From assembly GCA_025024175.1 (NCBI GenBank), contig QCXZ01000041.1:10659786-10723785 (forward strand): DNA of 64,000 nucleotides, in the 5' to 3' direction. This document shows, one piece after another, positions 36,478 to 44,889 of the stretch (positions within the stretch are counted from its first letter, which is position 1; each line of letters begins with the position of its first letter). Under the pieces are notes generated by a model. It was not told where the DNA came from. It did not search any database and saw only the letters and a list, made by a program, of their open reading frames with translations. The translations under genes and the position numbers were made by a program. The stretch comes from Rhyzopertha dominica (Eukaryota; Arthropoda; Insecta; Coleoptera; Bostrichidae).

Positions 36478-39400
36478 CACNCACACACACAAAGNTTATT
36501 ACTCAAATATTTCTCAAACTGTTAGAGATAGGAACAAAATATGTCATATNAAATCGAAAGAAAATAAATTTTTCTGATGCGTATAAAAATAAATATAACA
36601 TTCTACCTTAAAAAATCCTGATACGAACGTACGAAAGCTTCTAATTCTAAAATTAATCAGAATATTTAAAGAATTTACAACAGCGAAATGACCAGCATCG
36701 AAATTGGAATTGTTAGAGCTAGTTAAATAATCGAGCAGAGATATTTAAAAGTATTTTATTTATGAAACTTTGCAATTAAAAACAGTTTAAGGTTAGCTAA
36801 GTATGAATATGCATTTTTGAACTTATGAAGCAAATAACCATTTTTTATTTAATTATTTGGAATTATAAATAGTAAACGTTTCTTTCAAAAGTATATTTAA
36901 CGCGCACTGGATTTTATTATCTGTTTGATCGTATATGGAATTTTTGGACACCAGCTTAAATATTCATTCTTTACATAATGGTTACGAGATTCGGATGTTT
37001 TGTATTACGCCCGCGAGCTGTATATATGCCGCTTTGACCCCGAATCCGAATAGAGCTTCAGTAGTACAGTGATACCACGTTTGACTAGTAATCAAAAGAT
37101 CCCGGGTTCAATCCCGGTCAAAACTAGCAATAATTTTTCATGGCATATACTGGCTTGTTAACCCAAAACCAGTTCTATGCCGTGTTGTCTACACTAGACC
37201 TAAACTGCACCGATGAGCTGTAATGACAGCGAAATAGTACTATCTGCAGTTGGTTGAGGTGTAGGCAGCACAGCATAGACATGCATTTTAACTATCTCTT
37301 ATGTTCATTTAAAATGCATTTAGGCGATAATTGTCTTTGGTTATGTATAGTTGTATTTAACGATGAATATGGAACTTGAAATTTGGTACTTTCTGAAAAA
37401 TAATGCTGCCAGGATAAATATTACTGAAATTAGTTGCATTATATGAAGTTGAAATTAGATCTCGTTGATTTTTTCCTTTCAAGACCCCAAAAGAGATTCT
37501 TCCAAAGTTTTAAAAATTGTGCTACAAATCTCAACTTTTTCTTCAAAATCAAGCATCAAATGAGAAATCTTATTTTCTTAGCTTACAGAAGAGCTTGATC
37601 ATCCTCCATGCATTTGATGGAAGTAATGTGAGCTCCATTTTGTGTTAAATAATATGAAAAATTATTTGTAGTCACATCAAGTTCTTTTTAAAAAGAAGGA
37701 GGTATTTAAAAGTCTATCAAACAAAGTATGCTAAACAGCTAATTTATGTCAATAAGAATAAAAGAAATGGTAAGAAATAATATTATCGATAATAAGGTTA
37801 GGATATGATTGATTACGTTTAATTAATAAATCTATTTTTGTTTTTGCAAATTTGTTGTGAATCTATTTTTATATCTAAAATTTAAGGATAGATGTAATGA
37901 ATTAATAATGGAAAGAAAATTAATTTCATTAATTTCATTTCAATTTGTTTACTCTGAAAAAGGCATAAAATATTATCTGCACAGCGATACCAAAAGTGAA
38001 CATTAGACTGAAAACAGGTTGTTGAGTTAAGCTTTTTTCAAGTCTATTTATAAATAGTTCAGCCAAGATAGGGTAAAGAGAAGAACCCATAGCTAATTTA
38101 ATTAAAAGCAAGACGAATTTAGTCAGCAAAATTAAGTTACTTTGTGAATTTGGCTTAATCAGAATTTAAAAGAAATAGATCACTTAAAATTTTAATACAA
38201 TTTTCAGGAGAGATAGAAGGAAATAAATATTTCACATCGAAAGAAATTATAAATGAATCTTTAGGAATTTCAAGACTATTAACTTTGTAAGTCAAATCTA
38301 AACTGTTTTTAATAGACAAATAGTTATCAAAATTTCACTGAAAGCTATATTTAACCAATTTACTAATTTGTAACAAGAAAAGTTTACGTATGAAACAACT
38401 GGTCTAATAGAACAGCCCTCTTTATGAATTTTAGGAAGACCAAAAAGTCTAGGTATTGAAGGGTTCATATAATAATCTGTGGCTTCTTGCAATTTAAATT
38501 TTTAAAGTTGGTTCTATTCTATCTGACAAATCCCTGAATTTTGTTTTAAATTTAATTGTCTGATCACTTTCAATTAAACTTTATTATGTATTACGTACCC
38601 ATTTTTACCTAAAATAACGAAGCAATTTCCTTGATTATCTTTAATTCTCTTTTTGTCAATTTTTTTAAATAATCTATTTTGAAGAATTGATGTTAGGTTG
38701 CTCATTTGGCTCCTTTCTAATTTTAACTGTTTGTTTAAAATTTAATTTATACATAGTATTAACGTGTTTTCAATTTTACAATTTAGATTTTCAAGAATAA
38801 CATCACAATCAAGCGCAATAAGTGGATATCATTAATGTTAATGTTTTTAGTTGAGATAAATTTTCTTATTCTTTATCTTAAAATTAGATTTTGACAAATT
38901 TAAAGCTCTGCAATTAAAATTAAAGGGTTGTAAATTATTAAATATTTTGTATGAAATAGACTGACCTCATCAAGAAGGTTTGTTTATGTATTTTACGAAA
39001 TCTGTATATGATACAGGTTTAATAACACTGACGATGCAAAAAATTTATTTTGATTATTTTGAGATCAAGAATGACTTAAAAATTTAACTGGGCTGTACAT
39101 GAAGTTGGTAATGTGCAAACTACGTAACTTACCTTTTAATCGAGGATGAAGTTTTTAGGAATGTGTGGAAACAATATGTATCTCACAAAAATATATAATA
39201 TTTTTGTATGTGGAAACATGAAGTTTATGTGCAGAGCTTTGAATGGCTTCATTTTTCATCTTTCATTGACTTTAGGATAATGCTATAGAAAATTAACTTT
39301 GCACCATTCAAATATTTCAGATTATTTGCCTAAATATCCGGTATAATAAACATTCTCGTTGAAATTTAATACCAGTTTCAAGGCTTTTATAGAAACACGT

Positions 39401-39827
39401 TCCATATGTCTATAACTTCTTTTCAGGCTACTTCACTGTTCCTGCCAACACTACAGTCATGGTAAATGTGTTTAACATGCATAGAAATGAAAAGTACTGG
39501 CCTGAGCCTCTAGAATTTAAGCCAGAACGATTTTCCCAAGAAAATTCCTCAAATAGGAATTCGGACGCCTTCATACCGTTCGCCAAGGGTCCCCGAAAGT
39601 GTCCAGGTGATCATCATTTGACTGCTATACTTCAGTTGAAATCTAATTAGTTTTCAGGTGCTAAATATGCTATACTGCAAGCCACAATTTTTCTTGCAAA
39701 CCTAATTCGAAGATACAAGGTGTCGACTAGTTACAAATCTGTAGAGGATATCCAGCTTTCGTTCTCAATTATTCTTCATCTAGTACACGGGACTAAATGT
39801 GCACTAGAAGAGCGGAAACTAGTATAG
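26997..39827 (+). CDS. CYP4-clan cytochrome P450, 12 exons, about 520 aa
   Basis: This is a complete-looking ER-anchored haem monooxygenase gene. Exons by splice signals and phase: 26997-27159, 28795-28995, 29051-29233, 30804-30867, 30943-31069, 31237-31298, 31342-31442, 34210-34286, 34782-34850, 36064-36229, 39427-39606, 39658-39827. They sum to 1563 nt, 521 codons with stop, in one open frame. Diagnostic features in order: N-terminal anchor and proline-rich hinge (IPGPFVIPFVGS), I-helix STDTST (residues 327-332), K-helix E383-T-L-R386, FKPERF (about 435-440), haem loop FAKGPRKCPG with Cys463. CYP4-clan placement rests on overall resemblance and length; the I-helix and haem loop are divergent. 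One intron has a GC donor. Introns hold a LINE fragment, a hAT element, TIR elements, a SINE and a Penelope-like remnant. Confidence 0.85.
27428..28444. mobile_element. TIR DNA element in P450 intron 1
   Basis: The ends are a perfect 13-bp inverted repeat (accgccaaaacgc at 27428-27440, gcgttttggcggt at 28432-28444), with further symmetry from gtgacgtca near 27453 and tgacgtcac near 28400. The interior is richer in CpG than its surroundings and has no transposase ORF. A target duplication is not obvious. Probably a non-autonomous transposon. Confidence 0.65.
28795..28995 (+). CDS. P450 exon 2
   Basis: Follows tttgcag; reads IITRCNDLSQTYGQHVKLF, then LNHPETLFKPDLLYHDFTN and GNGLITANG. The donor g|gtgaca at 28996 is the only one that keeps frame and joins TANG to KIWHNHRR, the usual P450 C-helix region. 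Confidence 0.8.
29051..29233 (+). CDS. P450 exon 3 (C-helix)
   Basis: After a 55-bp intron, reads KIWHNHRRALYKAFS (the WxxxR C-helix motif is WHNHR) and ends HSLKANA at donor g|gtgcgc. One N at 29211 affects a single codon. Confidence 0.8.
30215..30285 (+). pseudogene. Possible transposase helix-turn-helix remnant
   Basis: One frame reads LRRQVAADVGMSQPTVVRI followed by a stop. The pattern resembles the helix-turn-helix of PIF/Harbinger-type transposases. No catalytic domain is visible nearby. Confidence 0.35.
30804..30867 (+). CDS. P450 exon 4
   Basis: A short exon between ttacag and ag|gtaggt, reading SFFEYSMDMKSLSDVYKIIS. Phases 1 in and 2 out match its neighbours exactly. Confidence 0.75.
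30943..31069 (+). CDS. P450 exon 5, followed by a GC splice donor
   Basis: Reads LSEIIGLKLSNPLYRSDFLF and LTALGRECKM to FAEK. It ends aag|gcaagt, a GC-AG intron with otherwise perfect donor consensus. The next exon continues VIEQGKF in frame, as in CYP4-type proteins. Confidence 0.8.
31237..31298 (+). CDS. P450 exon 6, with two competing donors
   Basis: Reads VIEQGKFKLKNADYSGNYN. A strong donor gtaagt at 31295 would break the frame and lead to a stop at 31356-31358. The gtatat donor four bases downstream (31299) keeps the frame into exon 7. Confidence 0.65.
31342..31442 (+). CDS. P450 exon 7
   Basis: Follows atcag; reads NDAFVRKINDDELVERQKLL and SSVNPQEKKQ, ending at g|gtagat. Its last codon joins exon 8 to give A-VVDLLL, matching the conserved P450 segment before the I-helix. 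Confidence 0.7.
31680..32340 (+). pseudogene. Decayed LINE fragment in P450 intron 7
   Basis: One frame shows scattered resemblance to a jockey/CR1-type LINE between endonuclease and reverse transcriptase: SNHFLATCLVDFDVPKS, KNYKQLRNLVNF, and FVNESAVLNTIRFIKSNALG. Several stops interrupt it. It lies in the same intron as the hAT element. Confidence 0.45.
32530..33495 (+). mobile_element. Non-autonomous hAT element with BED finger remnant
   Basis: The 966-bp element is flanked by the exact 8-bp duplication gcagatat (32522-32529, 33496-33503), diagnostic of hAT. The ends are near-perfect inverted repeats (cgaggttggca and tgccaaccctg). Both subterminal regions carry many tttaaac-type motifs, as expected for transposase binding sites. 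A short frame at 32876-33076 shows a BED-type zinc finger start (VWNYLDKF, then CKKCKKD), but no transposase core follows. It is an internally deleted derivative. Confidence 0.8.
32876..33076 (+). pseudogene. BED zinc finger fragment of hAT transposase
   Basis: Starts MTGRRNIAVWNYLDKFKVQN and contains CKKCKKD, matching the first half of a BED finger. The downstream His ligands are absent, replaced by hydrophobic chance sequence. Confidence 0.5.
33504..34209. other. Rest of P450 intron 7
   Basis: AT-rich, with no ORF or repeat that I recognise, ending in tttttag before exon 8. Confidence 0.5.
34210..34286 (+). CDS. P450 exon 8
   Basis: Reads VVDLLLNSRMSTQDLVDEIF then TFAVA at g|gtaaga, the segment leading into the I-helix. 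Confidence 0.8.
34430..34660. other. GC-richer island inside P450 intron 8
   Basis: A short block with gaggccccgcccacc and gcctcaccgtccgccgc stands out from AT-rich surroundings. No ORF. It may be part of a mobile element, but no ends are visible. Confidence 0.35.
34782..34850 (+). CDS. P450 exon 9 (I-helix oxygen-binding motif)
   Basis: A 69-bp exon between cgtag and cag|gtattt, reading STDTSTMVIS through LLALHPAIQ. It carries the I-helix motif: the previous exon ends AVA, giving A-STDTS where most P450s have AGxDTT. Confidence 0.8.
34905..36030 (-). mobile_element. TIR element (ttccacatccaa family), partial plus near-full copy in tandem
   Basis: Two minus-strand copies of the 13504-14357 family are joined head to tail. 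A partial copy runs about 34905-35228; a longer one runs from about 35229 (cttccacatccaacggatgg) to about 36030, losing its far terminus close to exon 10. The conserved peptide SRYRTYPTNNRSLWVVEIYM lies in the minus frame 35306-35518. Confidence 0.7.
36064..36229 (+). CDS. P450 exon 10 (K-helix ExxR)
   Basis: Begins after ttcag with DKLLEEILYVLGPQQPVG, then LEYTQMVILETLRLFPVVPF. ETLR is the invariant K-helix ExxR. Ends at a|gtaaga. Confidence 0.85.
36412..36491. repeat. (CA)n/(CACG)n microsatellite
   Basis: A run of ca and cgca units interrupted by one gatcg, with Ns at 36481 and 36495 suggesting assembly uncertainty. Confidence 0.9.
37048..37293 (+). mobile_element. tRNA-derived SINE
   Basis: The head resembles a tRNA: A-box-like cagtagtacagtgatacc, anticodon arm tttga-ctagtaa-tcaaa with anticodon AGT (Thr-like), and B box ggttcaatccc within a ccggg/cccgg stem. 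The T loop is one base short. It is followed by a unique SINE body (accagttctatgcc to agacatgcatttta) that recurs at 12776-12901. It lies in P450 intron 10. Confidence 0.75.
37900..38900 (-). pseudogene. Penelope-like retroelement remnant
   Basis: The minus strand shows, in order, a KGN-type segment (DNQGNCFVILGKNGYV near 38640-38580), PRLFGLPKIHKEGCSIRPVV (38298-38492 frame), SFISFDVKYLFPSI near 38290-38210, and MGSSLYPILAELFINRLEK (37935-38129 frame). This order and the GLPKIHK and MGSxLxPxLAE motifs fit Penelope-like reverse transcriptases. Frames are broken by stops, so it is inactive. Confidence 0.65.
38901..39426. other. End of P450 intron 10
   Basis: AT-rich sequence without recognised features, ending ttttcag before the haem-binding exon. 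Confidence 0.5.
39427..39606 (+). CDS. P450 exon 11 (PERF and haem-binding Cys)
   Basis: Reads YFTVPANTTVMVNVFNMHRN, then YWPEPLEFKPERF and IPFAKGPRKCPG. FxxGxRxCxG is complete; the Cys is the axial haem ligand. Ends g|gtgatc. Confidence 0.9.
39658..39827 (+). CDS. P450 exon 12 (C-terminus)
   Basis: After a 51-bp intron, reads AKYAILQATIFLANLIRRYK to ALEERKLV and TAG at 39825-39827. The length after the haem Cys is normal for the clan. Confidence 0.85.
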
Positions 39828-39995
39828 TTCACAAAAAAGGTGCAGCATATAATACAGCAAGGATTGTTTGTTTAAGGATTTTCGAGAAGACAGAATACAT
39901 TGTAATACATTCAAACATTTTAAGGCTTTTCACATACTTTTATATTTAGCTATAGTTTAAAACTTTTACAACCTTACTTTTCTAATAGATAAGGA

Positions 39996-40001
39996 AATAA
40001 A
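39996..40001 (+). terminator. Poly(A) signal AATAAA, P450 gene
   Basis: The first AATAAA after the P450 stop, 169 bp downstream. Confidence 0.5.
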
Positions 40002-40159
40002 AAAGAAGGGGAGCAAAAAATTAAGAGATTTGTAGTGGTCCACACCGCTATACTAGTGAATATAATAAAAAACCACTAATGTTTGCGCTTGATTTCTTTT
40101 GTATTTTATATTCATATCACAATGAAAACTAATTTCCACGCTTTAACTAATTATTGTAA

Positions 40160-40500
40160 CCAGTAAATAGTGGGTACTTATTGGAGTATAACGGCAAACA
40201 ATAGTCAATCAAACCACATTACGTTTTTGTACCTAAACACTTAAGATATTGTCATTAACTGCACGTAACGTAATATATGGTATATATTGATACTGACCTT
40301 TTTTGCAATATAAATTAAAATTACACTCCATTTCAGAAGTAAATATATAAATAAACCAATGTTTATACGAACATAGTTCTGTTACAAGTGCTCTCAAGAT
40401 TTAGTCACTTTGTTCATCCTGCGATAAAATTTAAGTACTTAATTACTGTTTGCTTAAAATATTCCTGAACAACATAGATATACCACAGTAATGTTAGCAT
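40160..40500 (+). repeat. Duplicated P450 5' flank, partial unit
   Basis: Closely matches 5227-5480 (taaacacttaagatattgtc, ttacactccatttcagaagt, gaacatagttct). This begins a partial cassette copy that ends with the decayed P450 first exon at 43420. Confidence 0.75.
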
Positions 40501-40699
40501 TTTAAAAGATGAAAAAGGAAAGAATACGGAAGCATCTACATTATATAACGGTTGGGCCACTTAAACCTTCGGCATCTGGCAACCGTGCAACTTTATCATT
40601 GGTTTTCTGATCTGTTTATGGCAGCGAAGCGTCATTTCACGCGCATTTAAAATGTGTGCCACAGAACGAGCTGTTATCGTGCATTTTTACATTCAAAGC

Positions 40700-41015
40700 T
40701 TGGTTTCAATTTTCAATTATGTAAAAACACATCGTACGTATCGTATTGGAGCAGCATGGTGAGAGTTGTCGAGACACAATAACTTATTATTTTATCCCAA
40801 TTCTGACTGATAACGGCATGGACAACTTTTGGTTCCAACAGAATGGCGCCTCCAGACTTCCTCCTGTAGAGATACTCGAAGTCCACAGTCTGTCCGCTAT
40901 TCACCACAAGAAGTGATGAAAAATCACGAAAGACGAGCACACTGTGCCATTCGCTGTGAGGGCGACCATTTACGCGATATCATATTCAGCAAGGGATCAG
41001 AACAAATTTTCAAGG
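40700..41015 (+). pseudogene. Tc1/mariner-like transposase fragment (C-terminal)
   Basis: One frame has NFWFQQNGA (third-motif region of mariner-like transposases), and another, after a frameshift, ends EVMKNHERRAHCAIRCEGDH then LRDIIF, resembling the transposase C-terminus. It lies just upstream of the LINE insertion and is broken. Confidence 0.55.
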
Positions 41016-41084
41016 TACAAAATAAAAAAAATATATTTCACAATAAATAGTCAGTGTCTTTTTATAATTTGCTTGACATCTTAT

Positions 41085-42806
41085 TTTGTTGCAAAAAATC
41101 GACCAAATGCTCTCTGGAAACTAATTAATAATTTAAACAACAAAAACATGCATACTGCTGACTGTCCGTTTTCAGCTGACGAACTAAATAATTATTTCTC
41201 CACAATTGCGGCAAATATAACAGGTGGCCTGTCCCAAGATTCTAATTCTACCCTTAATACTATTTCTATTCCCTCTCAATATCCGGCTTTTTCTTTTACA
41301 GGTATTTCCTTGAATAATGTTAGAGATATTATTTCTCATCTTAAAAATACATCATCTCGAGATGTACATTACCTGAATGTAAAAATTATAAAGCATGTAA
41401 TAAATTTAATTATTTCTCCTCTAACCGTGCTCTTGAATGAATCTATTGAGGCTGGTATTTATCCTGCTGCCCTAAAAAAGTCTAAAATCGTTCCCATTTA
41501 CAAAAAAGGTGACGCAAATTCTCTTAATAACTATCGCCCAATTTCCATAACACCAGTCATAAGTAAGATCTTCGAAAAAGCCTTGCAACTTCAACTATCC
41601 GAACATATGGAGCTGCATCACATATACTCCACATGTCAATATGGATTTCGTAAAACAAAATCTACATCATTAGCTGTCCAACATTTGGTATCCTTGATTC
41701 ATAATAGTTTTGAAAGTAATTTACATGGTGGGGCGGTGTTCTGTGACTTAACTAAAGCATTCGACTGTCTTTCAATTGATGTACTTGAAAGAAAATTTTG
41801 CTATTACAATTTTTCTGTAAAGTCAATCAATTTATTAACTTCATATCTAATGCCTCGTGAACAAATGGTAATATCAAAGTCAGGCAAATCGAGTTATCTA
41901 CCGGTCAATCAAGGAGTTCCACAGGGATCTGTATTAGGCCCAACACTTTTCCTTATCTACATCAACGATTTAGAAAATATCATTAAAGATGGAAACTTAA
42001 TATTGTTCGCTGATGATACTACATATTTTAGTACAAACAAAAACGCTAATTTACTAAAATGCCATTTAACTGAAATGAAGTCAAACTTGTCAACTTGGTT
42101 TACATCTAATAGTCTATTACTAAATGAGTCCAAGACTGTTACGTCATGCTTTACACTAAAGAATTTAACATGCGATATAGAAAATCAAGAGTCTGTTAAC
42201 TTTTTGGGAATACGATTAGATCCACAACTTACCTGGCATTCTCACATTGACTACGTTACTTCCAAGACCGCCAAAAATATATTTCTTTTGAAATCTCTTC
42301 GCGATATAATCTCAGATAAAATCCTATTGAATGTGTATTTTGCTTACATACATGCTAGGTTAACTTATGGAATATTAGTCTGGGGGCATTCTCCTGCATC
42401 TGATCGCTTATTCAAATTGCAGCGAAGAGCTGTCAGAGTAATTGCAAATTTGGATTATCAGGCAGATTGCAGAAAATCTTTTCAAAAGTTTAAAATTTTA
42501 ACATTGCCTAGCTGTTACATACTATCTTGTCTATTATTTGTTAAAACTCACTTAGGTTCTTATACTACTCGTGGTGAATCACATATGCTTAATTTAAGGG
42601 GAAATCAAAATTTAAATGTTAACTTCCATCGTTTGCAAAGAAGCCGAAGCAGTGTTTCTTACTGGGGTCCCAAACTGTTTAATAAATTACCTGCACAAAT
42701 TCAAAGCTTAGATTTAACAGTTTTTAAGAAAAAAGTTAAGTCATATCTACTTTGTAAAAATTTCTACTCCTTGGAGGAATTTTTAAATACTTCTTATTTA
42801 TTATAA
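41085..42806 (+). CDS. Non-LTR retrotransposon reverse transcriptase (5'-truncated LINE)
   Basis: The longest frame of the window (open from 40944) encodes a reverse transcriptase. KKSKIVPIYKKGDANSLNNY and RPISITPVISKIFEK are motifs 1-2; YGFRKTKSTSLA, CDLTKAFDCL, GVPQGSVLGPTLFLIYINDL and the intact catalytic FADDTTYF follow, then FLGIRLDPQLTWHSHI and a C-terminal domain. Residues before about NRPNALWKLINN (about 41098) belong to the flanking mariner-like DNA. No endonuclease is upstream, so it is a 5'-truncated copy of a jockey/CR1-group LINE; the exact clade is not determined. The undamaged frame indicates recent insertion. Confidence 0.85.
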   Translation, partial: FVAKNRPNALWKLINNLNNKNMHTADCPFSADELNNYFSTIAANITGGLSQDSNSTLNTISIPSQYPAFSFTGISLNNVRDIISHLKNTSSRDVHYLNVKIIKHVINLIISPLTVLLNESIEAGIYPAALKKSKIVPIYKKGDANSLNNYRPISITPVISKIFEKALQLQLSEHMELHHIYSTCQYGFRKTKSTSLAVQHLVSLIHNSFESNLHGGAVFCDLTKAFDCLSIDVLERKFCYYNFSVKSINLLTSYLMPREQMVISKSGKSSYLPVNQGVPQGSVLGPTLFLIYINDLENIIKDGNLILFADDTTYFSTNKNANLLKCHLTEMKSNLSTWFTSNSLLLNESKTVTSCFTLKNLTCDIENQESVNFLGIRLDPQLTWHSHIDYVTSKTAKNIFLLKSLRDIISDKILLNVYFAYIHARLTYGILVWGHSPASDRLFKLQRRAVRVIANLDYQADCRKSFQKFKILTLPSCYILSCLLFVKTHLGSYTTRGESHMLNLRGNQNLNVNFHRLQRSRSSVSYWGPKLFNKLPAQIQSLDLTVFKKKVKSYLLCKNFYSLEEFLNTSYLL

Positions 42807-42935
42807 TATCTTGTTTTAGTTTAGTTTATCTTTTATATAACGCTGTATTTTGACGTGTGTTAACACTGTAATTGTGAACCAACACAAATATATATATTTA
42901 TTTATTTATTTGTATTTTGTTTTGAATAAATACAT
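42807..42935 (+). mobile_element. LINE 3' UTR and tttа-type tail
   Basis: After the TAA the short 3' UTR ends in repeated tatttatttattt units at about 42890-42912, a plausible 3' terminus of the LINE. Confidence 0.55.
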
Positions 42936-43419
42936 TCTAATGCGCAAGCACTGGGAAGCAGAAGAACAACGTGGTAACTTTGCGCGGCTGCGCGGCAGTA
43001 ATGNTGTAAATAGCATCAGAGGTGGTGGCATTGCATCAGCGCTTCGGTTCATTAAAATCAGTTATTTTGATTAATGATGTTTCTTTGCTAATAATCAAAT
43101 AAATAAAAGTGTCAAATCTTCAACATAATTATTCCCCAAAGAAAAACCCGAAGGTTTAAATTTGCCCACCCAGTATAATTTAAAGCAGATTTTGAGCAAG
43201 ACTATGCGATAACAATATATTTAACGTTCACAACTTATTGAAATTCATTTCTGTACACCGAAGTTGAGTATATGTGGTGGTGGCTGGTACGGTGATAAAT
43301 TTGTTACTCTCTCGCTTTTAAATGTTGAAATAAACTCGTTAAATGTTTTGTGTACCATTATGCATTAAACATGTCGGCTTCCATACGAAAACAATATGAT
43401 GTATGAATCGTACAATTAT

Positions 43420-43568
43420 ATTATTGTTTGTTATTGCACTAATAATATACTACCTTTAGAACAAGTGGGTCAATGGGAGGGAAATAAATATGTTGAAGGA
43501 CGTNCCGGGGCCATCCGTAATACCTTTTGTTGGAAGTGTATTTTTTATGAAACCTCCAAGCAACACAA
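43420..43568 (+). pseudogene. CYP4-like P450 first exon, decayed copy
   Basis: Reads LLFVIALIIYYL, then TAG at 43457-43459 in place of a conserved Trp, then NKWVNGREINMLKDVPGPSV and IPFVGSVFFMKP, ending at a still intact gtaagg donor. The start codon region is deleted. The stop differs from that in the 6262 copy, so the two were inactivated independently. Confidence 0.8.
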
Positions 43569-44889
43569 GTAAGGGTATAACCACAACATAACTGTAGTAT
43601 GGTAAAGTATCAAGCAACGATCAATGAGACTCATTATACGATAAGCCTGAAGCTGTCATAAATAACAGAAGGGTTCGGCACGTTCCACTGTTTTGCAGCG
43701 GAGTGGACCGTATCCAAAAATTGTGTTTAGGTTTTTTAGATTTTTTTTTCTACACATAAATCAATGAGCATTATTTGGTATTATTATTTGAACTACAAAT
43801 ATTTCTCATCTAATAATAGCTTTTAATGTATGACTAAATCGTATTCTTTCCTAATTTAATGAGTAGTATCTATTTTTATAACCATGAATGGTAAACATTC
43901 TAATTTCAATGCGGCAGCCCATACTATCTAATTTTTTATCGCGATGTGCAATCGTCCTCTGCCCTGTTTCTTCACAGGTTAAGATTTTCTTTTAATCCGG
44001 AGGGTCGTAAACGTAGTTTCTAACTGTTAATTTTTTGGAAATAAGAAGAAATCGGAACTATTCTACTCCTACTATAAACGGTATTGAAAGCATATGTGTT
44101 TACTATTATTCTGAAGTTTTACAGCATATAAGCGTACCAAGTGCAATATTTTTTACTTATTCAGTCGTACCTACATATATGCTTACATTTGACCACTTAT
44201 TAAGAGGCGTTTGTGACAAATACATTTCGTAGGGCAACTGGTCATTAACACATTAATTTCACACGACATTGCTACAAGGCTTTCATGTCAGTTTAACACA
44301 AGAAGTTTAATGCCCCTTGGAATGAGCTAACTAGGAGGCTTTCAATATTGGAAATATAGGTTTAGTGATAATATATAGACGGGTTTGATTATTTTTCGAC
44401 AAACATCCGTTATATTTCTACGTACTTTTTTAAGAATTTACTGGAGATGCAGATTTTTCTTGAATGATATGCTGTGTTGTAAATTTCGAAATGTTACCTA
44501 TAATTTGTTAGATTTACTTGCTCTAAGTCATTAGCATAATTTCCATAAGACTGTTTTGATCAGATAATGTATTCAGATACCTACATGAATAAGCAATACG
44601 AGTCCATTTTCAACAAACAAAACGCAAGTGGTCTTAAAGTTTACATCTTTACCGTGTCAAACTTTTTCCAGATGTAATAGGAGGAATTTGAAGTGTACTG
44701 CGTACTAAACAGGAGTATTGTTGGTGAATAAATTGTAATACTTTACAAAGCAACTGCCTTATAGCGATTATCTGCTACCATTTCACCCCTAGAGCTTGCT
44801 GTGTATTCGATTACGGGCTTTCAATCAACCGATTCTGCTGGTTATGGTCATAATCTTGTTCGAAACCAATTGGTATGCTTATTCGGCAG
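43569..44889. other. Non-coding stretch, nothing recognised
   Basis: No further P450 exon follows the decayed first exon. The 65-codon ORF at 44035 has no motif. Confidence 0.5.

Noticed and set aside
36306..36506. Cys/Ala/Arg-rich minus-strand ORF
   Set aside because: Translation of a CA/CG microsatellite.
37066..37135. Possible tRNA-Thr gene
   Set aside because: The T loop is one base short, no proper acceptor stem can be closed, and it is followed by a SINE body that recurs elsewhere.
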